DNA of 64,000 bases from Zingiber officinale (lineage: Eukaryota; Streptophyta; Magnoliopsida; Zingiberales; Zingiberaceae). Below, piece by piece: positions 10,801-22,699 of the stretch (position 1 is the stretch's first letter; each line of letters starts with the position of its first letter). The notes below the pieces were generated by a model. That model did no database searches. It was not told where the DNA came from and saw only the letters and a list, made by a program, of their open reading frames with translations. The stretch is taken from NCBI RefSeq assembly GCF_018446385.1, contig NC_055992.1, positions 17,764,877 through 17,828,876 on the forward strand. Reading direction: 5' to 3'. The position numbers were made by a program, and so were the translations under genes.

Positions 10801-13800
10801 ATGATGCTCAATCTCAAGGAACTCTTCGGACACCAGAATCGGGCTGCCAGGCAGGAGAACAATAAAGGTGTATCTTATTCATTAGTTGTTGAAACATGTT
10901 TAGCGGTGTTATCTACCGGTACCTGGTGTGTAGATACGAGAGCCACTGATCATGTTTGCAATTCATTGCAGGGGTTCCAGGAAACCCAACGACTACATGA
11001 AGGGGAAATCACCATCTACATGGGCAATGCTACGAGAGTGGCGGCTGTTGCTGTGGGAGATATTTATTTATCTTTTGATAGGAATAAAACATTGATTTTG
11101 AGAAATTATCTTTACATACCATGTTTTAGAAAGAACTTGGTTTCAGTTTCTAAATTATTTATGGATGGACATTCTGTTTCTTTTGATGACAAAGTAGTTG
11201 CTAAGAAAAATAGGGTGGTTATCTGTTCTGGTGCGTTGGTTGGCAATTTGTATACTCTTAATCCAATAACTCCCACGATGCAACAAATAGAAATTAATAA
11301 CACATCTTCTAATTCTAATAAGAGAAAGCAACATTCGGAAATAAACCAAACATATCTTTGGCATCTAAGGTTTGGTCACATTAACTTGAGTAGGATTTAA
11401 AGGTTAATAACCGATGGACCTTTGGGTTCATTGGTAGTGGAAAACTTTCTGATCTGCGAGTCTTGCTTGGAAGGAAAATGACCAAGAGGTCTTTTAAGGC
11501 AAAGGAGTATAGAGCCAAAGAAGTGTCGGAATTGGTTCATTCTGATTTGTGTGAGCCTATAACTATCCAGGCAAGAGGTGATTTCGAATATTTTATCTCT
11601 TTTATAGACGACTATTCGAGATATGGGTACATTTACTTGATACACCGCAAGTCTGAGTGCTTTGATAAGTTCAAAGAGTACAAGGCTGATGTAGAGAAAC
11701 GTCATGGTAAAAGCATCAAGACACTACGGTCTGATCGTGGTGGAGAGTACCTCTTAGGAGAGTTTAGGAGTTTTTTATCAGAGATTAGGATTCAATCCCA
11801 ATTATCTACACCTGGTGCACCCCAACAGAATGGTGTGGCGGAACGAAGGAATAGGACTCTTATGGAAATGGTTAAATCAATGATGAGTTATTCAGAATTA
11901 CCAAATTCATTTTGGGGATATGCTTTGGAAACAGTGGCGTACATTCTGAACTTGGTATCTTCTAAGTCAGTATCCTCTACTCCCTCGGAATTGTGGAACG
12001 GGCGTAATCATAGTTTGAAACATATTCGAATTTGGGGTAGTCCTGCACATGTGCTGAAGGAGATGCTGATAAGTTGGAATCACGTATATAAGTTCGCTTG
12101 TTCATGGGATATCCTAGAGTATTGAAAGTTGGTTTGTTTTATAGTCCTAAAGATCAGAAGGTTATTGTTAGCACCAATGCTCGATTTTTAGAAGAGAACT
12201 ATGTGATGAACCACAAGTCCATGAGTAAAATTGTTCTTGAGGATATAAGAGAAGACACATCTATTTTAGTACCAACTGTGCAAGATGAGATACCACAAGT
12301 AACTACAACATTTGCCACAAATGATGCATAATTACAGGTAGTGCCTCGTCGTAGTGGGAGGGTTGTTAGGCAACTTGATAGATTCATGTTTTTGGGAGAG
12401 TCTTCGGATTTGATCCCTGGTGAACATGAAGTTGATCCATGGACATATGATGAAGCACTCAAAGATAAAGATGCAACATCTTAACAAAGTGCAATGAACT
12501 CTGAAATAGAATCTATGCATTCTAATCAGGTCTGGGAGCTTGTAGAACCACCAAATGGTGTAAAAGTCATTGGATGTAAATGGGTCTACAAAAGGAAAAG
12601 AGGAACAAATGGGAAGGTGGAAACCTTTAAAGTGAGGCTTGTTGTGAAGAGGTATACTCAGAAAGAGGGAATCGATTATGAGGAAACTTTTTCACCGGTA
12701 GCTATGCTTAAGTCTATCCAGATTATTTTATCTATTGATGCTCATATGGATTATGAGGTTTGACAAATTGATGTCAAGACAACTTTCCTTAACGGAAGTC
12801 TTGAAAAATATATCTATATGAAGCAACCAGAGGGATTCATTGCGAAGGGCAAAGAGCATCTTGTATGTAAGCTCAATCAGTCCATTTATGGACTGAAGCA
12901 AGCTTCGAGATCTTGGAACATCCGGTTTAATGAAGTGATCCAGTCTTATGGATTCATTCAGTGTCCGGATGAGTCTTGTGTATACAAAAAAAGTGACGGG
13001 AACATGGTGGTATTTCTTGTACTATACATAGATGACATTTTGCTCATTGGGAACAATGTCAAAGTGTTGTCAGGCATAAGGGTATGGTTGTCCAAGCAGT
13101 TTGATATGAAGGACTTGGGAGAATGTGGACATATTCTTGGGATCAAAGTAATAAGGGATTGCAAGAAAAGGATGTTGTGCTTATCCCAAGCTTCATACAT
13201 CGATACTATCTTATCTCATTTTAGCATGCAAAACTCCAAAAAAGGTTTTCTACCTTTTAGGCATGGAGTACTTTTATCTAAAGAGTTGTGTCCTAAGATA
13301 CCAAAGGAGATAGAGGAAATGAAAGTAGTTCCTTATGCTTCGGCTGTAGGAAGCCTAATGTATGCAATGCTATATACGAGATCGGATATCTGTTTTGCCG
13401 TGGGCATGGTTAACATATATCAAAGTAATCAAGGACCAGGACATTAGACTGCGATAAAGCATATATTAAAGTACCTGAAAATGACTAGAGATTATATGCT
13501 GCTTTACCAGGCAGATGATTTACTTCCTGTGGGTTACATGAATGTGGATTTCCAATCAGATAGGGACAGTAGTAAATCAACCTCGGCGTATGTGTTTACT
13601 TTGGGAGGTGGAGCCATAGTATGGAGGAGTGTTAAGCAGAAATGTGTTTCAGACTCTACCATGGAAGCAGAGTATGTGGCAGCCTCTGAGGCTGCTAAAG
13701 AAGCTGTATGGCTCAGAAACTTCTTGATGGACTTAGATGTGATTCCTGGTTTGCCCAAAATTAGCACAATTTATTGTGACAACAGTGGTGCAGTAGCAAA

Positions 13801-14017
13801 CTCGAAGGAACCACGAGCCCATAAGGAAAGTAAACACATTGAGCGCAACTACCACCTAATACGAGATATCGTAAAACGAGGAGAGGTTGTTGTCGCCAAT
13901 ATTACATCAACAGATAACCTGACAGATCCTTTCACTAAAGCACTTCCGGCGAGAGCTTTTGATAGGCATGTTGAGGGAATGAGAATCAGAAGTATGGCAG
14001 TATTTATGGCAGCATAG
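10801..14017 (+). pseudogene. Copia pol of element B (fossil)
   Basis: Domains run in the Copia order. First come a protease region (around 10,930) and the GAG-pre-integrase motif with WHLRFGHIN (around 11,360). The integrase core follows with [18 protein letters not shown] and LRSDRGGEY (11,530-11,760), then reverse transcriptase with CKWVYKRKRG (12,570) and YIDDILLIG (13,025-13,050), and RNase H with STMEAEYVAASEAAKEA (13,650-13,710). This order, integrase before reverse transcriptase, is diagnostic of Ty1/Copia. The coding region is a fossil with about five or six breaks. A full gag is not recognisable upstream. Confidence 0.92.
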
Positions 14018-14970
14018 TCTTTTAGTATAAGTGGGAGATTGTTGGGATGTATACTATAAGCCTAGCTTTTGTATGAACATCTGTTTTAAAATATTTTGAA
14101 ATGAGAATCACTTTGGTCAAATGTCTACATTTTATATTTATATATATGTCGATGCAGTTGTCCATTTAATTTATATTGTAGATAACATGGTGTGTGGTAC
14201 CACACGGAAGATCATGTTATCAGTTCCTTATAAATTATAAATAGTAGCTCACAACCAAGATGGATAGGGAAAAATCATTGGAACGGTTGTAGTGTAATTT
14301 GATATTAGTTTGTCTTGACAATAAAATTACACTAGTACACTATGTGTGTATTGAGCAGGACCATTTGAGGTTGTTCGATTTATACTGACTATATAAAAGA
14401 ACAGAACCTCTGTTATTATGGATGTGCGTCCTCTTAATCCCTATATAATAATAAGCACATATACTTAGTATTTATTTTCTTTAACTTATCAATGGATGAG
14501 ATTTATTCGTTAAATCAATACGCTCAATGAGATGGGAAATAGTGCTATTTATATGATGTGTTGTTGATTCTAGAAGGAATCTGTGTCCTAATTATTTAGG
14601 CTGATGATGTCCCATTTAGGAGTTCATAAGGATTATCATGTAAATCCTGCAGGTGGACTTAGTCCGACATGATAATAAAGTTGAGTGGTACTATTCTTGG
14701 AATTAGATGTTAATTAATTGAGTTGTCAGTAACTCATTTAATTAACGAACATACGATATCTTAAACATAGGGAGATTAACACACTCATGATAAGAAGGAG
14801 CCCATATTATAATATGGGATTGGTGCGGTAGTTCAATAATAACCCTTTAGTGGTATGAGTTATTATTGATGGACTTGGGTTGGGTGTTCGGGCCAAATAC
14901 AGGAAGCCCAAGCCTATCAGGAGGCCTAAACCAATTCCTCCTCTAGGTCTCTGTTGTAGTCTCTATATAA

Positions 14971-16235
14971 TGTTGGATCAAAAGCGCTAGGGGGGGGTGA
15001 ATAGCACTCATGACTTTCACTCTTTTCGAATTCATAAATCATACGTGTTTAAGCAGCGGAATAAAGAAAAGGGAACAAAAACAATACACAAGGACACGAG
15101 GAGTTACTTGGTTCTGAGCCTGTGAAGACTCCTACTCCAAGGCCCGCGATCATTGATCGCTTCCAGTGGGCAAAAACTATAAGATCAAAAAATATTACAA
15201 CTGAAGTGCAATAAGGATTATGACAAAAATAAACTGAAATATAATACCGACAACAACAGATTGAAGAATCGCAGCTTCGGGTCGTCGATAGCTTGTCGTA
15301 GCACTTCTGGGTCGTCTTGTTAGCAGCACACAGGAGAAAGGTCGCTTGAGAATTGTTGTCCTAAGTCGTTGCTCGAACCCTCCTTATAAACAGTGTTGGA
15401 GGAGCATCCAAGCCTGTCCGAGGCGCCTCCAGGCTGCCAAGTAGCACGCGTGGATCAGCTCTGATCTGGTCGCACCTTATCCCACTGAAGGCGCCTCCAA
15501 GCTACTCCAAGGCGCCTCCAACGCCTGGTCCAAGGCGCCTCTAGTGACCTCCGAGGTGCCTCCAGCGTCTCTGGATAGATGGCTTCGGCTAGCACCCGAG
15601 GCGCCTCCAAGCCCCATGGAGGCGCCTCGAACACTGTTCATCCGAGGTCTAAGTTGTTTCTTTGTTCCTGAAAAATGTGTTAGTCTCAAACACAAACCCT
15701 GCAAAACAAAGTTAGCACAGAAACAATATGATAGATATAATTGACAGTCGTCGGACTGTCCGGGTTTGACTTCGGATTTCCAACCGGAAACCCTAGGTCG
15801 ACCCGACGCCTACTATTCCCTCTACGGGGAACGCGTCTTCACCTACTCCACTCAGGAGATTTACCTGTTGCCAGTGCGATCCTCCAGATCGACTGGACTT
15901 TTGCTCAGTGTTCGAAGCTTTCGGACTTTCTGTTGGACTCCCGCTTCCCGGCTCGTCTAGTCTTTCACCTGGTTCGCGACACCAGGACTTTCCACCTAGG
16001 GTTACCCCCTAGGACTTTTGCCTGATGCTCTCGACCCACCAAGACTTTCCGCATAGGGTTACCACCCCCTATGACCTAGGGTTATCACCCCCTAGGGTTT
16101 TCTGCCTGCCTAACCGCGGCTAGGACTTTCTTGAAACATTCAATTAAGTACCTTAGATCACAAAACAGCTTAACTTTGAATTCCTTTGCTATTATCAAAA
16201 CAACGGTCGATCGTCGGATGCTTCCCGCACCAACA
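14971..16235 (-). mobile_element. 3' LTR of element C
   Basis: 1,265 bp, TG...CA on the minus strand. It contains hairpin modules (about 15,955-16,115) with stems such as CCTGGT/ACCAGG and CATAGGG/CCCTATG. GAGGCGCCTC-type palindromes follow (about 15,405-15,630), and then a TATA-like TTTATAAGGA (minus strand, 15381-15390). Confidence 0.92.
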
Positions 16236-18152
16236 ATCTCCCCCTTTTTGATTATGACAACTGAAATTCAAGGCTAAGTAAAATAGATGCATAAAGTTTA
16301 AGTAAGTACGCTTAATAAATTTTGAATGCACGCATGGTCAAGCTAAAACTTTAAACTTTGTCAGGCTCCCCCTTAATAAAGACATTCTTTATAAATTTTT
16401 GCTTTTGAATTTTGAATTTCTCTACTCTCCCCCTTTGCCATTTATCAAAAAGAATGAACATGTTTGAAAAAATCTTAACTTTTCACAAAGATTTTAGGAC
16501 GAAGGAAAAAGACTAAGTAAGGAATCTTTAAGACACTTTGTAAAACAAATCACTAAGTAAAATAGTTTGAGCTCGAAGTTAGTTTTCTAAAAGTTTATCA
16601 AATAATTTTGCTAGAGAAAGATTTTTCTTTTGTAGCATAGCAAAAGCAACTTTAGTTTTAAACAACTTAGCAAAAGCAAATTTTGAAACCTTAGGCTTTT
16701 AAAGAGAAAAAATTATTTTGGTAACACTTAGCTTTTTATAATGAATATTCTTAGCTAAGTGAAATATAGCTAATAAAAAGAGCAATAATAACCTTAGGTC
16801 TAAAGAGCAATTTTTCTTTCAACTGAGTTTAAAAGGCTAATAAAAAGTTGACTTTGAAATATAGCTTTAGCCAATTCTGAAACCTAGTTAAATTCTTTGA
16901 AAAACATGTTTTTAGCTAAATTTTGTGAATCTGTTAGAAAATATTTAGCTAAATTTTCAAAATACTTAGTTAAGGGAAAGTGTGTTTTGAAGAGATTTTA
17001 AAGACTTAGATAAAATTGAAAAGCTTTGTTAATAAAAAAGACTTTTAAGAATGGCTAAGGCTAAAAAAGAACAAAATAATTTTTGAAAAGATTTTGCAGT
17101 TCCTTTTTTTTTCACTTGGCCAGAATTTTGAAAGCTTAGTACAAAAATGACTTTTGAAAGTTAGAGTTTTGAAAACTTAGCTAAATTTGAAAGGATTTTT
17201 CTTTTAGACGAATAATCAAGTTAAAACTTTTAAGGGCAAGGGAGGAGCTTAAATCCTTAATGTCCAAGCATGAGTTGAGTTAGATTGATTGTAAATTAGC
17301 TAATTTCTCTTTAAGTAAGGTATCAGAGCCCTAATGTTCATGCCTGAGTGAACTCAAAAATTTAAAAGTCAATCACTTAGGTTTTTGGCCACATGTCTAA
17401 CCATCTAGCTACTAGCTGATTACCTAGAGAGCAACAACTTTCACTTGGTTAGTCAAGTTAAGTCAATAGATCCAGTTAGATTTGACTATGGCTGGATGAC
17501 TTGACTTGATTACTGTTAATTAGGTGTTTAACGTCCAGACTCATATTGATGCACAGATATAAGCATTCTTGAGTCCAGGCTGTACCCTATGCATCTCACG
17601 CCATTCTATGTTCTTCAAACACAAGCGAGGTAAGCCTAGGTGTTTGTGAGATGCTCTGACTGAATTCTAGGGGAACATGATTTTTAAGGTAGAGTCTAGG
17701 CTAAGTCCAAATTTGAAAATCTAACAAAGTTGGGATTTTGAAAACAACAATTTTTCCTACAATTTTAAAAGATGATTTTGAAAACAAGTAAAAAGGTAGG
17801 AAACTAATATGAAAATCAGGACCTATTCTACCCAACATGTTACCATTTGTGCAGATTGTAAACAACTAAAACTAGTAGACATAAATAAGTAGAGGTCAAC
17901 CAAATACTTATACAATCAAAGAAGACAAATAGATGCCTGTCCAAGATACATCAAGTGATAGTGTCAAAAGGCAGGATCATCGAAAGCAGGATCATCAGCT
18001 GGAGGGTCGTCAGCTGGAGGTGGTGCAAGAGGCTGCTCGGGTGCAGGCTGAGGTTGTCCCTGGCGCCGTATCTCGCCTTGGAGAGATGTGAACCCTGCAG
18101 CTATCTCGGATCAGAGAGATCGGAGGAAGCGATGGCTATCTAGCACAGCCCA
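16236..18152 (-). mobile_element. Non-coding tail of element C
   Basis: About 1.9 kb between ORF2 and the 3' LTR. It is rich in short degenerate wording such as TTAGCTAAA and CTTTTGAAA, and ends in the polypurine tract CAAAAAGGGGGAGATT (minus strand, 16234-16249). No coding region or structured RNA was recognised. Confidence 0.7.
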
Positions 18153-19246
18153 TCACGTCTGAATGGACTGGATCTCGAGCCAAGCGAGTTTGTCCTCGAC
18201 GGAAGGAGGTGCCAAAGTCGAAGGCCCGGCTGATGTGGAGGGCCCGGCAGAGGTGGAAGGATCTGTGAAAAACTCCTCGGCTAAGAAGTCTGGCCACTTC
18301 TCACCCTCGCCTGGTACGTCCTCAGCCTCTGGAGCACTAGGAGCAGCGATTGGCGGTGGCCGGCCCTTCCAGGCCAGAATCCCCTCGGCAGTGACCTCTA
18401 CACCCACTAATCTAAGACTACGCTGACCTAACTCATCATATATGGTAAGTGGGATGAGTGTCCCTCTGGTAGTGTCTGTCCTAGAGGTGGAGAAATCTGG
18501 GTCAGGATATGGCAGTAGGGCATATGGATCACTCCAGACGTGACTGTACTAGATGCCTGAATGATGTTATGAAACATATGCAGTGCAATGTCTATATCTA
18601 GGCGCTAGCTAAGAGTGTACAAAAAGAATAAGTGGGATGGTCATATCTTCGAGACGTCTCGAGATGTGATGAGCAGAATGCAAGCTGTCAGGACTGTGTA
18701 CATAACATAGTCCTGAACTCTAAGAAGGGTCAACCTGAACTCAGTCAGTCCAAGAGGTCTCTCCTCCCCAAAAAAGTGCATATAGATGTCATCTAAGGTA
18801 ATATGGGAATAGGGATCACCGAATGGTAGATCCCTACTCGAGTAACATAAGAATGTACACGGAGACTCCCTAAGCTCTAAGCTAGTGCGAAGTAGGGAGG
18901 GAGTAAACTGAATATCAGTTCCACCAACTCTGGTGGAATAGGTGCTATCATCAACCTTTTCAAGGTTGTGATAGAACTGGGCACACAAGTCTTGATTTAC
19001 TGTGGTGTTGCAGTCAACCAGTTTTTTTAGGTGATAGTAATCTATCATCTGGACTGCGGGGAGACAAAATTGGGCAAAAAATGCCCTACATATATACCTA
19101 GGTTTAATGGACTCAAAGGTAAACCTAGCAAAATCTATCCTATGCTGTTCCGAGGGGAATCTAGGGTCCGTAGAAGGGGCCCTAGCCGGTGTAGGATCAA
19201 CAATGCGACGTTTCCTATTTTTGACAATATACAAGCAAAATAGCAA
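18153..19246 (-). pseudogene. ORF2 region of element C, PF20167-like (fossil)
   Basis: The first part (to about 18,641) reads like the plant Transposase_32/putative plant transposon protein domain: RFPSEQHRIDFARFTFESI, then DYYHLKKLV, DLCAQFYHNLEKV, STRVGGTDIQFTPSLL and FGEERPLGLTEFRL. The second part (18407-18153) is proline- and serine-rich with a repeated PSTSAG and ends in a short charged segment, KLAWLEIQS. Element A has the same two parts in the same order. A short upstream exon is possible, so the start is uncertain. The function of this domain is not known to me. The copy is broken in a few places. Confidence 0.65.
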
Positions 19247-19429
19247 AACTAGTACGAAATTTATGTAATAGATGATTAATGGAGGTTTAGAGTATACCTA
19301 GGAGACATTGCTAGGAGTAGAGGAGGAAGAGGTGGGTTGAAGGCGCCTTGGTTGGGGAGAAATCGCACGAGAATCTCGTGCTCGGCTTCGGTAGAAAACG
19401 AATAGAAAGCCTTCTGTTCGTGGCGATAT

Positions 19430-19570
19430 TCAGGGTTGAAGGCGCCTTAAAGGCTTCTTAAGGCGCCTTTGGAGGCGCCTCGGAGATGATCCGAGGCGCC
19501 TTAGGTAAGTCAGCGGGAGTTTCCCACCGCTGTTGAGGGCGCCTCCCTTGTGTGGGAGGCGCCTCTGACC
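19430..19570. repeat. GGCGCC palindrome block before ORF2 of C
   Basis: Several short palindromes built on AAGGCGCCTT and GGAGGCGCCTC, the same type as in the LTRs of C. They lie just upstream of ORF2 in the element's own direction. Confidence 0.8.
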
Positions 19571-19699
19571 GGCACCACGTGTCCCTTTCCTTTTTTTTTT
19601 AATTGATTAAGAAAAATTATTAATTGGTTATGCTTTTTAACTTTGAAGAGGTTTATAAAAATTTGAAGAAGATTAAAAAAGTTATTAAGTTCTTAAGGA

Positions 19700-20122
19700 A
19701 TATCAACTTAATTGAATTAATTTAATTAATTTTGAAAGAATATTTAAGTTTATTAATTTTGAAAAAATATTTTAAGTTAATTTAATTTTGAAAAATATTT
19801 TAAGTTAAATTAATTTTGAAAAATATTTTAGTTAATTTAATTTTGAAAAATATTTTAAGTAATTTAATTTTGAAAAATATTTTAAGTTAATTTAATTTTG
19901 AAAAATATTTTAAGTTAATTTAATTTTGAAAAATATTTTAGTTAATTTAATTTTAAAAAATATTTTAAGTTAATTTAATTTTGAAAAATATTTTAAGTTA
20001 ATTTAATTTTGAAAAATATTTTAAGTTAATTTAATTTTTAAAAATACTTTAAGTTAATTTAATTTTAAAAAATATTTTAAGTTAATTTAATTTTGAAAAA
20101 TATTTTAAGTTAATTTAATTTT
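19700..20122. repeat. AT-rich tandem repeats, unit about 27-28 bp
   Basis: About 15 near-identical copies of a unit like TTAATTTTGAAAAATATTTT plus AAGTTAATT, between gag and ORF2 of element C. Element A has a looser AT-rich stretch at the same place (30,416-30,600). Confidence 0.92.
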
Positions 20123-20769
20123 CTGTTCCTTAGTCATCTCACCCGATCTAAATTTTTAATCAGAGAATCCTATAATTTTTGTGAGATGAATTAGGTTCAA
20201 TTTTAGGGTTTGGTTTAACTTTGGTTAGATTCAGGTTTAGCTTTGGATTCAACAAGTAGACATTGTTTGGATAAACTTCTAGGCTATGATGAGTCACAAG
20301 GACATCATTAAAGTAACCATGCCTTCGAGGTTTTCCAAATAGTCCTACCAATTGAACTTAGTACAAAACCTTGGTCTAACTGGATAGGATCCATAAATGG
20401 TAGATTCGGTCAGTTTCACTAAGCCAAATGCACCAGGTCGAAGCCATATCTTTCTAGACATGCGATGACTAAGCTTCCCCAACGTACTATCATCCAATAT
20501 TTCACCAGTACCATGATTCAAGTTAACCCTAACCCATTTTTTATTCTAACCTTAATCACCCTGCCGGGTATTCTACTCTTGGTTATCCTTGTCGGGTGAA
20601 TTAAGTTTGGAGGTGTTAGCTATTCTGGAGCCTTCCCTTGGTTTTTTAAGATTTTGTTTGAATTTAATTTCTGAATTTAATTTTAATTTTATTTAATTTG
20701 AGTCTTAATTTAATTTAATTTGAATTTGAATTTAATTTAATTTGAATTTTAATTTAATTTTATTTAAAT

Positions 20770-22331
20770 TTAATTTAAGTTTATTTTTATTGTTTTTCTT
20801 CTAGCTCCTCCTGGATCATAGCCTCGATATGGTCTATCGAGGTAATGTACTTGATCCTTAGGGACCCAATATTGACCATGTCCAACTTGATTAACCAGGT
20901 TGGACTTGGGTACCCATGCTTGGACTGATTTATTATTTTGTCTATTTACTAAGGATAGGTAAGATCTATATTTTCTTTTAGTTTTATAACCTAGCCCAGT
21001 TTTGTTGTAAACGGCTCTTTGTGTCCCAAGAATTAGGTCAAGCTTCTTGGAGCCCAAAGAGAACCGTTCTAATGTGTTTTTCAAATCCTCGACCTGAGTT
21101 TTCAGACTAGAATTTTCTTTCTCAAGTTTTTGAACTCGAGTTGAACTTCCAGTCTGAACTGGGTCAGGTAAGGTCTTGGGGTTAGTCACTTCTTTAAGGA
21201 CTGCTACTTCCTTTAGAATGACTTGACCTTTAGGTTTGACTTAGCTAATTTGCGTAGTAAGTAATTAACTAAATTATTAAGTCGAGGAACACTTACATCG
21301 GGGTCAGGCCCTTCAAAAATAGATACGGATCCGTGGCTTTGCTCGGACTCGGCTTCTGACTCTCTCTCGCTCTCGGACAGTTCAATTTGGTCCCGAGCCA
21401 TCAGCGCAAGTAGACTCGTCTGATTGAGTTCATCGTCGGTGTCTTCTTCTGAGGATTCTTCCCAAGTCGCTTTCAGCACCTTCCTTTTCCTCTGCTTCTT
21501 TGCATCCTTCTGATTTGGGCAGTTGGCCTTGATGTGCCCTTTCTGGTTGCATCCGTAGCAGATCACCTCGAATTTGACTCTTGAGCTGGGTTGACCCTCC
21601 TTGGATTGTACTGCTTTCCTTAGGTCTCTCTTGTTGAAGCTCTTCTTCTTCTTGTAGAGTTTCTTTACAAGATTTACTAGTTCGGTTGTCAATTCATTGT
21701 CTTCATCGTCTGAGTTAGGTTTGACTTCCGATTCCGGTTCAGTTCTTCGCCGTGATTTTGGTTCTCGTGTTCGACTGGTACCTGCAACCAAAGCAACCCC
21801 CTTCTCGATTGGCTGTGTATTAGTCTGTTCATGTAATTCAAACTCACAAAATAACTCATCTAATTTTATAGAAGATAGATCCTTGGAGACTTTGTAGGCA
21901 TCTACCATTGATGCCCACAATGTACTCCTTGGAAACGAGTTTAGTGCGTACCTTATGATGTCTCGATTCTCGACTTTCTGCCCGATTGCATGGAGGGCGT
22001 TGAGAACGTCTTGTATACACGCGTGGAGTTGACTTGTCGCCTCTCCTTCCTATATTTTTAGATTATATAGTTTATTGAATAGAAGATCTCTTTTACTAAC
22101 CTTGGTGTTGGAGGTGCCCTCGTGGAGTTCGATCAGCTTCTCCCAAAGCTCTTTTGCGCTGGAGAACGGTCCAACTCCATTGAGCTCCTCCTTGGTCAGT
22201 CTGCACTGGAGGGTGCAGGTCGCTCTGGCATCAGCTTCCACCTTCTTGATTAGGGTCGGTTCCCATTTTACGCAGGGTGTCGGCTTGTCGTCTTCGTCGG
22301 TTGGCAGTTGTATTCCAGTTTTGATAATCAT
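20770..22331 (-). pseudogene. gag region of element C (fossil)
   Basis: A Copia-type gag. On the minus strand the N-terminal part has LQCRLTKEELNGVGPF and KELWEKLIELHEGTSNTKV. Next comes a basic and acidic middle part with the CCHC zinc knuckle CYGCNQKGHIKANCP, and then a coiled stretch ending in LDLILGTQRAVYNKTGLGY. It would package element RNA. It matches the gag of A in order and motifs. It is broken in about two places. Confidence 0.8.
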
Positions 22332-22699
22332 CCAGGTATCAAACTAGATCTTCAGGTAAGTTTCCATTCGTCTCTTCCAGTACCCGAAGTCTTCTCCAGA
22401 GAAGAGCGGGGGACGAACGGTGCTGAAACCCTCTTGTTGGGCCATTTGTTAAATATGCAAAACAAAAATAGCAGAAATATCCCAAGACTATGTCTTGTAT
22501 TAGCAGTGCGGGAAATAAGGTTAAGAATTAACGAACTCGAGTGGTGTTGCACCAGCCTCGAGCAAACAACGATTCAAAAAAATAATTAGAATATAGCTAT
22601 TAAGCTAAATCTAATTGACTCCGTAAAATTGAAAATACCATGAAAAGTTGCGTGATTGGTGGTTGCACCAGATCAACGCGACCCCGCTCTGATACCAAT

